DNA from: an uncultured Lachnospiraceae bacterium
Lineage (GTDB): Bacteria > Bacillota > Clostridia > Lachnospirales > Lachnospiraceae
Length of the DNA: 64,000 nucleotides
Direction of reading: 5' to 3'
Assembly: GCA_900549995.1 (NCBI GenBank)
Contig: URQQ01000001.1
Coordinates: forward strand, 62,001-126,000
Shown here: piece by piece, positions 16,538-24,088 of the stretch
How positions within the stretch are numbered: position 1 is the stretch's first letter
Layout: each line of letters opens with the position of its first letter
The notes under the pieces: model-generated
Told to the model about the DNA's origin: nothing
What the model saw: the letters and a program-made list of their open reading frames with translations, nothing else
The model's database searches: none
Program-made: the position numbers and the translations under genes

Positions 16538-17230
16538 ATGGGAAAGATGAAAAAATTAATGGCTCTTGCAGCAGCAGGCGTGCTCTGCATGAGTATGGGG
16601 TTCAATTGTCTGGCAGCTCCAAGCGTGACAGACCCTGAGCCGGAACCAGAGGCAAATATCCTCGTAGGCCAGGCTGAAGACAAAAATGGAAATCATTATG
16701 ACATCAACATTAAAGAGCTTTCGAAAGAAGTGGAAGATGTTTTGATGGATATTGATGCGGTAAATGAAATTTTCCAGGAGGCAGGATATGTAGGAAAAGA
16801 AGGACAGGATGTTACTGTTTATTATATTGCTGCCGGAGATCTCTCACTGGAAGGTGCAGAAGTACCGGAAGGCGGAGTGGATATTCCATTTACAATCAGC
16901 AAGGATGAGGCAAAAGCAGGAGATACTATCTATGTAATGCACCAGAAACATGATGGAACATGGGAAATCCTGGAAGGTGTTGTCGGAGCAAACAACGAAG
17001 TCACAGTTCACTTTGATTCTCTGTCACCGGTGGCATTTGTGAAAATGATGTCTGACGGAAGTGTAATCGTACTTGACAAAGAAGACAATAAACTTGGTGA
17101 AATTGATACTGAGAAAAAAATCTTTGAAAAAACTGAGCCAAAAGAAGCAGAAAAACTTTCAGCGGCAGGGTCAGCATCTGACACAAAGAAAAGTGTATCA
17201 GAGAAGAAATCTCCGAAAACAGGAGAATAG
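16538..17230 (+). CDS. Secreted protein ending in SPKTGE, probable sortase substrate without a membrane anchor
   Basis: A 230-residue exported protein. The signal peptide is MGKMKKLMALAAAGVLCMSM...CLAAP, with cleavage expected near LAA/APS. The mature part has a proline-glutamate run, a beta-rich middle (VTVYYIAAGD, GDTIYVMHQKHDGTWEILEGVV, EVTVHFDSLSPVAFVKM) and a lysine/glutamate-rich stalk (about 185-225). It ends SPKTGE then stop, with no hydrophobic segment or basic tail. SPKTG matches known class B sortase motifs of Clostridia. I see no frameshifted hydrophobic tail in the bases after the stop. I choose the ATG at 16538 because GGAGGAG lies 7-8 nt upstream; a GTG at 16520 overlaps that site. 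The middle domain is not recognised. Confidence 0.8.
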   Translation: MGKMKKLMALAAAGVLCMSMGFNCLAAPSVTDPEPEPEANILVGQAEDKNGNHYDINIKELSKEVEDVLMDIDAVNEIFQEAGYVGKEGQDVTVYYIAAGDLSLEGAEVPEGGVDIPFTISKDEAKAGDTIYVMHQKHDGTWEILEGVVGANNEVTVHFDSLSPVAFVKMMSDGSVIVLDKEDNKLGEIDTEKKIFEKTEPKEAEKLSAAGSASDTKKSVSEKKSPKTGE

Positions 17231-17279
17231 TTTAGAAAATAGTAATGAAATTATTTTGTGTGATCATGAAGCTATAAAA

Positions 17280-17322
17280 CAGCTTTCAGGCAAAGACTGC
17301 TCTGCCTGAAAGCTGTTTTTTT
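17280..17322 (+). terminator. Strong intrinsic terminator after the SPKTGE gene
   Basis: A 13-bp perfect stem, CAGCTTTCAGGCA (17280-17292) with its complement (17303-17315), a 10-nt loop and seven T. It closes the LCP-sortase operon. Confidence 0.92.
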
Positions 17323-17406
17323 AGTTTGTGAATAAATTATTTAAAGAATTGCTTGTGTTTTATATTAGAATTTAGTAAACTGACCTCATGTAGTGGAGGT
17401 GACAGT

Positions 17407-18426
17407 ATGGCTTTAAGAGCAAAGGATATTGCGGAAATGCTGGGGGTATCTACGGCTTCAGTTTCGCTTGTGCTGAATAATAAACCAGGTGTGGGAGAGC
17501 AGAAACGGCAGGAAATTATCCAGAAGATCAAGGAACTCGGCTGTGAATATATGCTGAAGGAAGCACCGGTGAATAAAGGATATATTGGGTTTGTAGTATA
17601 TAAAAAGACAGGGCAGATTATCGATGAATCTCCTTTTTTTACTTACATTCTGGAAGGGATTAATTCCAGTATTACCAGCCATGGATATAATCTGAATTTC
17701 ATTTATCTGAATCAGGATATGACAGTTGAAATGCAGTCAGCGCAGCTGAAGTCTGCCGGATGTGAAGGATTTATTATCTTTGGAGTTGAGATGCAGAGGG
17801 AAGACCTGCAGGTGTTTATTGATACGGGACTCCCGTTCTCTGTACTGGATAATTCATTTCAGGAGAGTGATGTGGATTCCGTTGTCATTAATAATGCGCA
17901 GGGAACAAGCAAGGCGGTCCAGCATCTCTATGATATGGGGCACCGGAAAATCGGATATATCCGATGCAGTGTCCGCATTAACAGCTTTGAAGAGCGTTAT
18001 GGTGAGTACAGAAAGTGGATGCGGCATCTGGGGCTTCCTGTGCGGGAGGAGTATATGATTGATGCAGGATACTCTGAGGCAGAAGTAAGGAAAGCGGCAA
18101 AAGAGTATTTTGAAAAGGCTTCGGATTTTCCGACCGCGTTCTTTGCGGAGAATGATTTTCTTGCCTGCGGTGCGATGCAGGCAATGCAGGAACTTGGGAT
18201 AAAAGTACCGGATGATATCTCGGTGATTGGGTTTGATGACCGTCCGATTGCCCAGATGGTGCAGCCGAAACTGACAACTGTAAATGTTCCGAAAGATATT
18301 TTCGGGCCTGCGGCGGTCGATCTGCTGATGTCAAAAATCAGGACAGGGAGGGAACAGTCTGTAAAACTCGAGATTGGGACGAACCTGATCAGAAGAGACA
18401 GTGTAAAGAAAATTGAAAACCAGTAA
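17407..18426 (+). CDS. LacI family transcriptional regulator
   Basis: A 339-residue repressor. The N-terminal helix-turn-helix reads LRAKDIAEMLGVSTASVSLV, followed by the hinge region LNNKPGVGEQKRQEI. The periplasmic-binding-protein-like effector domain runs from about residue 62 (YIGFVVYKKTG) to the end, with the family segments GHRKIGYIRCS, FFAENDFLACGAMQAM and ISVIGFDDRPIAQMVQP. An upstream in-frame opening exists from 17353, but GGAGGTGACAGT places the start at 17407. It has its own terminator and lies directly before the sugar transport operon, which it probably controls; the inducer is unknown. Confidence 0.93.
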   Translation: MALRAKDIAEMLGVSTASVSLVLNNKPGVGEQKRQEIIQKIKELGCEYMLKEAPVNKGYIGFVVYKKTGQIIDESPFFTYILEGINSSITSHGYNLNFIYLNQDMTVEMQSAQLKSAGCEGFIIFGVEMQREDLQVFIDTGLPFSVLDNSFQESDVDSVVINNAQGTSKAVQHLYDMGHRKIGYIRCSVRINSFEERYGEYRKWMRHLGLPVREEYMIDAGYSEAEVRKAAKEYFEKASDFPTAFFAENDFLACGAMQAMQELGIKVPDDISVIGFDDRPIAQMVQPKLTTVNVPKDIFGPAAVDLLMSKIRTGREQSVKLEIGTNLIRRDSVKKIENQ

Positions 18427-18450
18427 AACATTATCATAAGAATCGGAGAA

Positions 18451-18485
18451 GACGCCTGTGGCAAATGCTGCAGGCGTCTTTTTTT
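18451..18485 (+). terminator. Intrinsic terminator after the LacI gene
   Basis: Stem GACGCCTG (18451-18458) with CAGGCGTC (18471-18478), then a run of seven T. It separates the regulator from the transport operon. Confidence 0.9.
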
Positions 18486-18492
18486 ATTTGTA

Positions 18493-18507
18493 CTAAATAA
18501 AATTAAG
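18493..18507. promoter_or_regulatory. AT-rich 15-mer operator candidate, copy 1
   Basis: CTAAATAAAATTAAG, a near-palindrome. It differs by one base from the perfect copy at 18667-18681. It lies about 60 nt upstream of the promoter -35. Confidence 0.4.
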
Positions 18508-18527
18508 TTATATTGATAAAAAATTAA

Positions 18528-18542
18528 CTAAATAAAACTAAA
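18528..18542. promoter_or_regulatory. AT-rich 15-mer operator candidate, degenerate copy 2
   Basis: CTAAATAAAACTAAA matches copy 1 at 13 of 15 positions. It sits between copy 1 and the -35 box, in a very AT-rich stretch, so chance similarity is possible. Confidence 0.3.
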
Positions 18543-18569
18543 TAAATATAAATAAAATTTATAAAATGC

Positions 18570-18598
18570 TTGACACAACGGCGATGCACTGCTATATT
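18570..18598 (+). promoter_or_regulatory. Promoter of the sugar/polyol operon
   Basis: TTGACA (18570-18575), 17-nt spacer, TATATT (18593-18598). It gives a leader of about 115 nt before the binding-protein start. The surrounding 295-nt intergenic region is strikingly AT-rich and holds the repeated 15-mers. Confidence 0.75.
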
Positions 18599-18666
18599 AT
18601 AGATAAGAAGTACAGAAAATTATGCTTAGACACAATAAAAGTGATCAAATTACACAAAACAAAGAA

Positions 18667-18681
18667 CTTAATAAAATTAAG
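18667..18681. promoter_or_regulatory. AT-rich 15-mer operator candidate, perfect palindromic copy 3
   Basis: CTTAAT-AAA-ATTAAG is a perfect inverted repeat with a 3-nt centre. It lies downstream of the transcription start, 174 nt from copy 1. A repressor bound at both could loop the DNA over the promoter. It does not have the CG-centred form usual for LacI operators. Confidence 0.45.
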
Positions 18682-18721
18682 TATAATTTACGAAACTAAT
18701 TCAAAATGGGAGGAATCAAGA

Positions 18722-19798
18722 ATGAAGAAGAAGTGGTTAAGCGTATTGTTGGCAGGGGCAATGGTGCTTGGGATGGCCGGGTGCTCACTTCCGGGAACGG
18801 AACTTGGGAATGTCGAGAACAAAGACACAGAGACAAGCGGAACAGTAAAGACAGGAAGCTCCATGAAGAAGGAAGACATTAATATCTACTGGATTGGAAA
18901 GACGCTGAATAATCCATGGTGGATTTCCGTATCAGATTTCGCGCAGCAGGAAGCGGATAATCTGGGAGTCGGACTTACCATCGCGATTCCGCAGGAAGAG
19001 GTAGATCTGGAAAAACAGGTGTCCATGATTGAGGCGGCGATTGAGCATAAAGCGAATGCCATAGTGATTTCGGCGGCAAGTTCGGACGGTGTTGTTCCGG
19101 CGGTAAAGAAAGCAAGAGAAGCGGGAATCAAAATTGTCAACTTCGATACAAGAATTTCAGATAAAAGTGTGGTAGATGCATTTGTCGGAGGAGACGATGT
19201 GGCTGGCGCGTATAAGGCAGGAAAATATATCTGTGAACGGCTTGGAGGCAAAGGCGAGGTCGCAATTATTACAGGACTGATGGCACAGTCGACAGGAATT
19301 GACAGATATGAAGGATTTATGAAAGCCTGTAAGGAATATCCTGAGATCAAAGTAGTTGCAGAGCAGGGTGCAGAGTGGTCCAGTGATAAGGCGGCGGATG
19401 TCACAACGAATATACTGACGGCAAACCCGAATGTGCAGGCAATCTTCGCATGTAATGACCAGATGGCAGTGGGAATGGTAAATGCGGCCAAAGCCTCCGG
19501 GAAGAAACCGGATGATCTGATTTTAGTAGGGTATGACGGAATTCTGGATGCGGTGAATATGACAATGGATGGGGATCTGGATGCATTTGTCTCTCTTCCG
19601 AACCTGGATGAAGGGGCGATGGGGGTAAAACTTGCGTCTGCGCTTGTTCTGAATGATGACTATACATTTGACCGTGAAATTTTATACGACTGCAGCCTTG
19701 TGACGGATGAATTCATAGAAGGCCTGACAGACCAGACGATTTATGAATATGCGGTTGAGAGATTCCCGCTGCGCGGCATTTCTGAATATGGGTATTAA
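18722..19798 (+). CDS. Sugar ABC transporter substrate-binding lipoprotein
   Basis: Extracellular receptor of an RbsB-like importer, 358 residues. A signal peptide with lipobox GMAGC (Cys21) is followed by a serine/threonine/acidic linker. The type I periplasmic-binding fold then begins with INIYWIGKTLNNPWWISV and continues with the sugar-binding features VISAASSDGVVPAV, FDTRI, IFACNDQMAVGMVNAAK and LILVGYDG. An in-frame opening from 18566 covers the promoter and is rejected; GGGAGGAATCAAG places the start at 18722. It heads a nine-kilobase operon with ATPase, permease and catabolic enzymes. The ligand is probably a pentose, hexose or polyol, judged from the downstream enzymes only. Confidence 0.9.
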   Translation: MKKKWLSVLLAGAMVLGMAGCSLPGTELGNVENKDTETSGTVKTGSSMKKEDINIYWIGKTLNNPWWISVSDFAQQEADNLGVGLTIAIPQEEVDLEKQVSMIEAAIEHKANAIVISAASSDGVVPAVKKAREAGIKIVNFDTRISDKSVVDAFVGGDDVAGAYKAGKYICERLGGKGEVAIITGLMAQSTGIDRYEGFMKACKEYPEIKVVAEQGAEWSSDKAADVTTNILTANPNVQAIFACNDQMAVGMVNAAKASGKKPDDLILVGYDGILDAVNMTMDGDLDAFVSLPNLDEGAMGVKLASALVLNDDYTFDREILYDCSLVTDEFIEGLTDQTIYEYAVERFPLRGISEYGY

Positions 19799-19837
19799 GA
19801 GGGCTGTCCTGAATATGAGAAAGGTTGGAAAGGGTAG

Positions 19838-21355
19838 ATGAAAAATACGGAGAAAGTAGTAGAATTCAAAAATATTAAGAAAGAATTCCCCGGTGTAAAG
19901 GCTTTGGATGATGTGTCGATGGACTTTTATAAAGGGGAGGCCGTTGCCCTGATGGGAGCAAATGGTGCAGGAAAATCAACGCTCATGAAAATCTTAAGCG
20001 GTGCCTATGGCCGTGATTCGGGAGAAATTATTCTGGATGGGAAAACACTGCCGAAACATTATTCAACGTTGGAAGCACGTCATTTCGGAGTGGCAATCAT
20101 TTATCAGGAACTGAGCCTTTTGTCTGAGATGTCAGTGATGGAGAATGTGTATGTCAGCCACGAGCCGAAGAAACTGGGGAACATTATTGATTTTGGGAAA
20201 ATGTATGAAGATACGAAAAAGCAGCTGGCAAGGCTGAATGCTTCCCACATTGATCCGAAAGAGAAGGTGAAAAATCTGTCTCTTCCGGAGAAACAGATGG
20301 TGGAGATTGCAAAGGCACTGGCAGTTGACTGTAAAGTGCTGATTATGGATGAGCCGACAACGTCGCTCACACATGAGGAAGCAGAGCAGCTGTTCGAAAT
20401 CATCCAGACATTGAAGGAACAGAATATCACGGTCATTTATATCTCTCACAGGCTGGATGAAATCTTCCGTATCTGTGACAGGGCGATTGTCATGAGGGAT
20501 GGAAAGCTTGTAGGAGCTGCGGTGATGGCAGAGAGTACACCGGATGATGTGATTGAAATGATGAACGGAAAAGCGCTGGATATGAGTTTCCGAAACGGAA
20601 AGACGAGAAGGGACAAGGAAAAAAGTACACCGCTGCTTGAACTGGAGCATATCAGTGACGGGGGATTCATTGAAGATCTGAATCTGACCGTCTATGAAGG
20701 AGAAGTTCTTGGAATCGGCGGCCTTGTAGGAGCGAAGAGAACAGAACTTGCGCGGATGGTCTGCGGCGCCGATCCTCTTGTCAAAGGAACTGTGAAAGTA
20801 AAAGGAAGTGTAAAGAAGATCACGAATTCGCGGCAGGCGATCGATGCAGGGCTTGGGTATTTAAGCGAGAACCGGAAGGAAGATGGGCTGTCACTTGGAC
20901 TTAAGATCGAGGAGAATACCGTCCACTGTGATCTGAAGGCGGTATCTAAAAAAGGAATTCTGGACTGGAAGAAGATCCGCCAGATTTCGGATGGCTATAT
21001 CAAAATGCTGAAGACAAAAGGAACTTCCACAACGAGGGTTGTGAACTTAAGTGGGGGCAACCAGCAGAAGGTTGCGATCGCGAAATGGCTTCATGCGGGC
21101 TGTGACCTGCTGATCTTTGATGAGCCGACGAGGGGAATCGACGTGGCTGCAAAGGCGGAAATCCATCAGCTGATCCGGAATTTCGCAAAAGAAGAGGGGA
21201 AAGCAGCAATTGTCATTTCCTCAGAAGTCAATGAGCTTGTGACTGTCAGCGACCGGATTATTATTATGTCAAAAGGCCGCATCGCGGGGGAACTGGAAGC
21301 AGAAGAGCTTGAGGAAAACAACGTATTAAAATATATAACGACAAAAGGAAGGTAA
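19838..21355 (+). CDS. Sugar ABC transporter ATP-binding protein (RbsA/MglA type)
   Basis: A 505-residue tandem ATPase that powers a carbohydrate importer. The first cassette has Walker A GANGAGKSTLMK, a signature-region SLPEKQMVEIAKAL and Walker B KVLIMDEPT. The second has a degenerate P-loop region (GIGGLVGAKRTELARM), an intact signature LSGGNQQKVAIAKWL and DLLIFDEPTRGIDV. This asymmetry is usual in the RbsA family. It starts 39 nt after the binding-protein gene and ends 2 nt before the permease start. Confidence 0.95.
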   Translation: MKNTEKVVEFKNIKKEFPGVKALDDVSMDFYKGEAVALMGANGAGKSTLMKILSGAYGRDSGEIILDGKTLPKHYSTLEARHFGVAIIYQELSLLSEMSVMENVYVSHEPKKLGNIIDFGKMYEDTKKQLARLNASHIDPKEKVKNLSLPEKQMVEIAKALAVDCKVLIMDEPTTSLTHEEAEQLFEIIQTLKEQNITVIYISHRLDEIFRICDRAIVMRDGKLVGAAVMAESTPDDVIEMMNGKALDMSFRNGKTRRDKEKSTPLLELEHISDGGFIEDLNLTVYEGEVLGIGGLVGAKRTELARMVCGADPLVKGTVKVKGSVKKITNSRQAIDAGLGYLSENRKEDGLSLGLKIEENTVHCDLKAVSKKGILDWKKIRQISDGYIKMLKTKGTSTTRVVNLSGGNQQKVAIAKWLHAGCDLLIFDEPTRGIDVAAKAEIHQLIRNFAKEEGKAAIVISSEVNELVTVSDRIIIMSKGRIAGELEAEELEENNVLKYITTKGR

Positions 21356-21357
21356 AT

Positions 21358-22317
21358 GTGGTGGAAAATATGAATAAAAACTATATGAAAAAGCTGTTCA
21401 CTGGGGGATTGGGAACCGTTTTGGGACTGCTGGTCCTGATGATTGTATTTTCGGTTCTGAGCAGTACATTTCTGACCAGGTCAAATATCACAAACATTCT
21501 GATTCAAAGCGGAACGAATGCAGTCATTGCGGTTGGAATGACCTATGTTATTATCTCGGGAAATATTGACATTTCAGTGGGAGCGTCGCTGGCACTTTCC
21601 TCCTGTATCGGTGCAAAAGTTATGGTCAGCACGAACAATGCACTGCTCGGTGTCCTGGCAGCACTTGTCACCGGAGTTGTACTGGGGCTTTTCAATGGCT
21701 CTATGATCGCTTATCTTGGCTTTCCTCCATTTATCGTGACGTTGTCTACGATGTGGCTGTTCCGCGGTGCGGCGTATCTGTTTACAGGCGGGCAGGCGGT
21801 TGTAGGGCTCCCGGATATCCTCACCGGTATCACACTTGGAAGGACATTGTTCATTCCGAATATCGTGTGGCTGATTATTATTGTCTATGTCATCTGCCAT
21901 TTTGTCCTCCAGAATACGACGGCCGGACGGAAGGTGTGCGCGGTAGGTGACAACGCAGAGTCAGCAAGATTATCAGGGATCAATGTGAAAAGAGTTACTT
22001 TGTCAGTATTTATTCTGTCTGGTTTATGTGCGGCACTCAGCGGTATCGTATATATGGGAAGGCTCAATTCCGGCCAGCCGATTGCAGGGCAGTCTTACGA
22101 GATGTATGCGATTGCGGCAGCAGTCATCGGAGGCGCAAGCCTGACCAAAGGCGGTATTGGTAATATGGTAGGAACACTGATCGGCGCCATCTTCATCGCA
22201 GTGCTTCAGAATGGTCTGACAATCTTAAATGTAAATACATATTGGCAGCAGGTATGCATGGGCGTTGTGCTGATTCTTGCGGTAGCTTTGGACAGATTCA
22301 GAAAGTCCGTCAAATAA
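21358..22317 (+). CDS. Sugar ABC transporter permease (RbsC type)
   Basis: Membrane subunit of the importer, 319 residues with eight to ten predicted membrane segments. Family marks are NILIQSGTNAVIAVGMTYVIISGNIDISVGA, GLFNGSMIAYLGFPPFIVTL and AIAAAVIGGASLTKGGIGNMVGTLIGA (the EAA-like coupling loop region). The start is a GTG at 21358 (another GTG at 21361 and an ATG at 21370 are possible), with GGAAGG close upstream inside the ATPase gene end. It is the third gene of the operon. Confidence 0.94.
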   Translation: MVENMNKNYMKKLFTGGLGTVLGLLVLMIVFSVLSSTFLTRSNITNILIQSGTNAVIAVGMTYVIISGNIDISVGASLALSSCIGAKVMVSTNNALLGVLAALVTGVVLGLFNGSMIAYLGFPPFIVTLSTMWLFRGAAYLFTGGQAVVGLPDILTGITLGRTLFIPNIVWLIIIVYVICHFVLQNTTAGRKVCAVGDNAESARLSGINVKRVTLSVFILSGLCAALSGIVYMGRLNSGQPIAGQSYEMYAIAAAVIGGASLTKGGIGNMVGTLIGAIFIAVLQNGLTILNVNTYWQQVCMGVVLILAVALDRFRKSVK

Positions 22318-22332
22318 GGAAGGGGTATCGGT

Positions 22333-23166
22333 ATGGAGAACTTAAAAGCATTGGCATATGAGCTGAGAGAAAATGTAATAGATATGATCGTGGAAGGAAA
22401 AGCCGGACATATCGGAGGAGACATGAGTGTCATGGAAATCCTGACAGAGCTTTATTTTGACCAGATGAATATCAGCCCGGAGAATATGGATGATCCGGAC
22501 CGTGACAAGTTTATCATGAGCAAAGGACATTCAGTGGAGGCTTATTACGCAGTTCTGGCAAAGAAGGGGTTCTTTGACATCAAAGAAGTGATCGCCACGT
22601 TCAGTAAATTTGACTCGAAGTTTATCGGGCATCCGAACAATAAACTTCCCGGGATTGAGATGAATTCCGGATCGCTTGGACACGGCCTTCCGGTCAGTGT
22701 CGGGATGGCGCTTGCAGGGAAGATGAATCAGCAGGATTACAGAGTGTACACCGTGATGGGAGACGGGGAACTGGCAGAAGGATCTGTGTGGGAAGGCGTC
22801 ATGGCGGCGAACCAGTATCACCTGGATAATCTCTGTGCGGTGGTAGACCGGAACCGGCTGCAGATCTCAGGCGGAACAGAAGAAGTCATGGGACATGATG
22901 ATCTGCATGAGAGATTTGGGGCATTTGGATGGAATGTGATTGATGTAGCTGACGGAAATGATATCGGACAGCTGAAGGAGGCCTTTGATACTGCGAAAAC
23001 AGTGAAAGGAAAACCAACCGTGCTGATTGCCAACACGGTAAAAGGGAAAGGCTCACCAGTCATGGAAAACAAGGCAAACTGGCATCATAAAGTGCCAAAG
23101 GAAGAAGAACTGATGCAGATCAGAAAAGATCTGGCAGATCGGAAGGAGGAGGCTCTTCATGTCTAA
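22333..23166 (+). CDS. Transketolase, N-terminal (thiamine-binding) subunit
   Basis: A 277-residue half-transketolase. It carries the ThDP motif GDGELAEGSVWEGVMAAN and the conserved KGHSVEAYYAVL and HPNNKLPGIEMNSGSLGHGL. With the following gene it makes one complete enzyme, a split arrangement common in Clostridia and archaea. The enzyme moves two-carbon ketol units between sugar phosphates in the non-oxidative pentose phosphate pathway. GGAAGGGG precedes the ATG. Its last 8 nt overlap the C-terminal subunit gene, so the two are made together. Being inside the sugar operon suggests it handles a ketose phosphate from the imported substrate. Confidence 0.93.
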   Translation: MENLKALAYELRENVIDMIVEGKAGHIGGDMSVMEILTELYFDQMNISPENMDDPDRDKFIMSKGHSVEAYYAVLAKKGFFDIKEVIATFSKFDSKFIGHPNNKLPGIEMNSGSLGHGLPVSVGMALAGKMNQQDYRVYTVMGDGELAEGSVWEGVMAANQYHLDNLCAVVDRNRLQISGGTEEVMGHDDLHERFGAFGWNVIDVADGNDIGQLKEAFDTAKTVKGKPTVLIANTVKGKGSPVMENKANWHHKVPKEEELMQIRKDLADRKEEALHV

Positions 23167-24088
23167 AACAGCAAATAAACAGGTGATATGTGATGTGTTA
23201 TTAGAGAAAGCGAACACAGATAAAGATGTGGTTGCACTGTGCAGTGATTCCAGGGGAAGTGCATCTTTTACAAAATTTGCAGATGAGAAGCCGGAACAAT
23301 TCGTGGAGACAGGAATTGCAGAGCAGAATCTGGTCAGTATCGCAGCAGGGCTTGCCAGATGCGGGAAGAAGGCATATGCAGTTTCACCGGCATGTTTCCT
23401 GTCTACAAGAAGCTACGAACAGTGCAAGGTAGATGTGGCATATTCAAATACGAATGTAAAATTAATTGGGATCAGCGGAGGCGTCAGTTACGGAGCGCTG
23501 GGAATGAGCCATCATTCTGCTCAGGACATTGCGGCGATGAGCGCAGTTCCGAATATGAGAGTCTACCTGCCAAGCGACCGTCTGCAGACAGAACTTCTGA
23601 TGAAAGCGCTGCTTCAGGATGAAAAGCCGGCTTACATCCGGGTGGGAAGAAATGCGGTGGACGATGTGTATGAAGAAGGCAGAGTCCCGTTTGAGATGGA
23701 TAAAGCGACGGTTGTAAAAGAAGGGACGGACGCGGCAATTATCGCGTGCGGCGAGATGGTGAAACCGGCAAAGGATGCGGCCAAATTGCTGGAAGCGCAG
23801 GGAATCAGCACGGCGGTAGTGGATATGTATTGCGTGAAACCCCTGGATAAAGAGGCTGTTGTGAAAGCGGCATCGAAGGTGAAAGCAGTGGTCACGGTAG
23901 AAGAACATGCGCCTTTTGGAGGGCTTGGTTCCATGGTGAGCCAGGTGGTAGGTGCAGAATGCCCAAGGAAGGTTGTGAATATGTCACTGCCGGATGAGCC
24001 GGTCATTTCTGGTACATCAAAAGAAGTGTTTGACTACTACGGACTGAACGCAGAAGGAATCGCAAAGAAAGTATTGGAGCTGATGTAA
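23159..24088 (+). CDS. Transketolase, C-terminal subunit
   Basis: The 309-residue second half. It holds the pyrimidine-binding domain (RGSASFTKFADEKPEQFVETGIAEQNLVSIAAGLA, whose Glu in GIAEQN activates ThDP) and the transketolase C-terminal domain (IIACGEMVKPAKDAAKLL, VVDMYCVKPLD, TVEEHAPFGGLGSMVSQVV). AGGAGG in the previous gene sits 7 nt before the ATG. Its stop is immediately followed by the kinase ATG with no gap. Confidence 0.93.
   Translation: MSKTANKQVICDVLLEKANTDKDVVALCSDSRGSASFTKFADEKPEQFVETGIAEQNLVSIAAGLARCGKKAYAVSPACFLSTRSYEQCKVDVAYSNTNVKLIGISGGVSYGALGMSHHSAQDIAAMSAVPNMRVYLPSDRLQTELLMKALLQDEKPAYIRVGRNAVDDVYEEGRVPFEMDKATVVKEGTDAAIIACGEMVKPAKDAAKLLEAQGISTAVVDMYCVKPLDKEAVVKAASKVKAVVTVEEHAPFGGLGSMVSQVVGAECPRKVVNMSLPDEPVISGTSKEVFDYYGLNAEGIAKKVLELM

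Noticed and set aside
17231..17280. Frameshifted hydrophobic anchor after the SPKTGE protein
   Set aside because: The other frames past the stop are short and not hydrophobic, and a terminator follows at once.
18566..18721. 52-residue extension of the sugar-binding protein
   Set aside because: It starts upstream of the promoter boxes and would put residues before a normal lipoprotein signal peptide.
19838..21355. Degenerate second P-loop of the sugar ATPase as a sign of a broken gene
   Set aside because: A non-classic second Walker A is normal for the RbsA/MglA family, and the signature and Walker B are intact.
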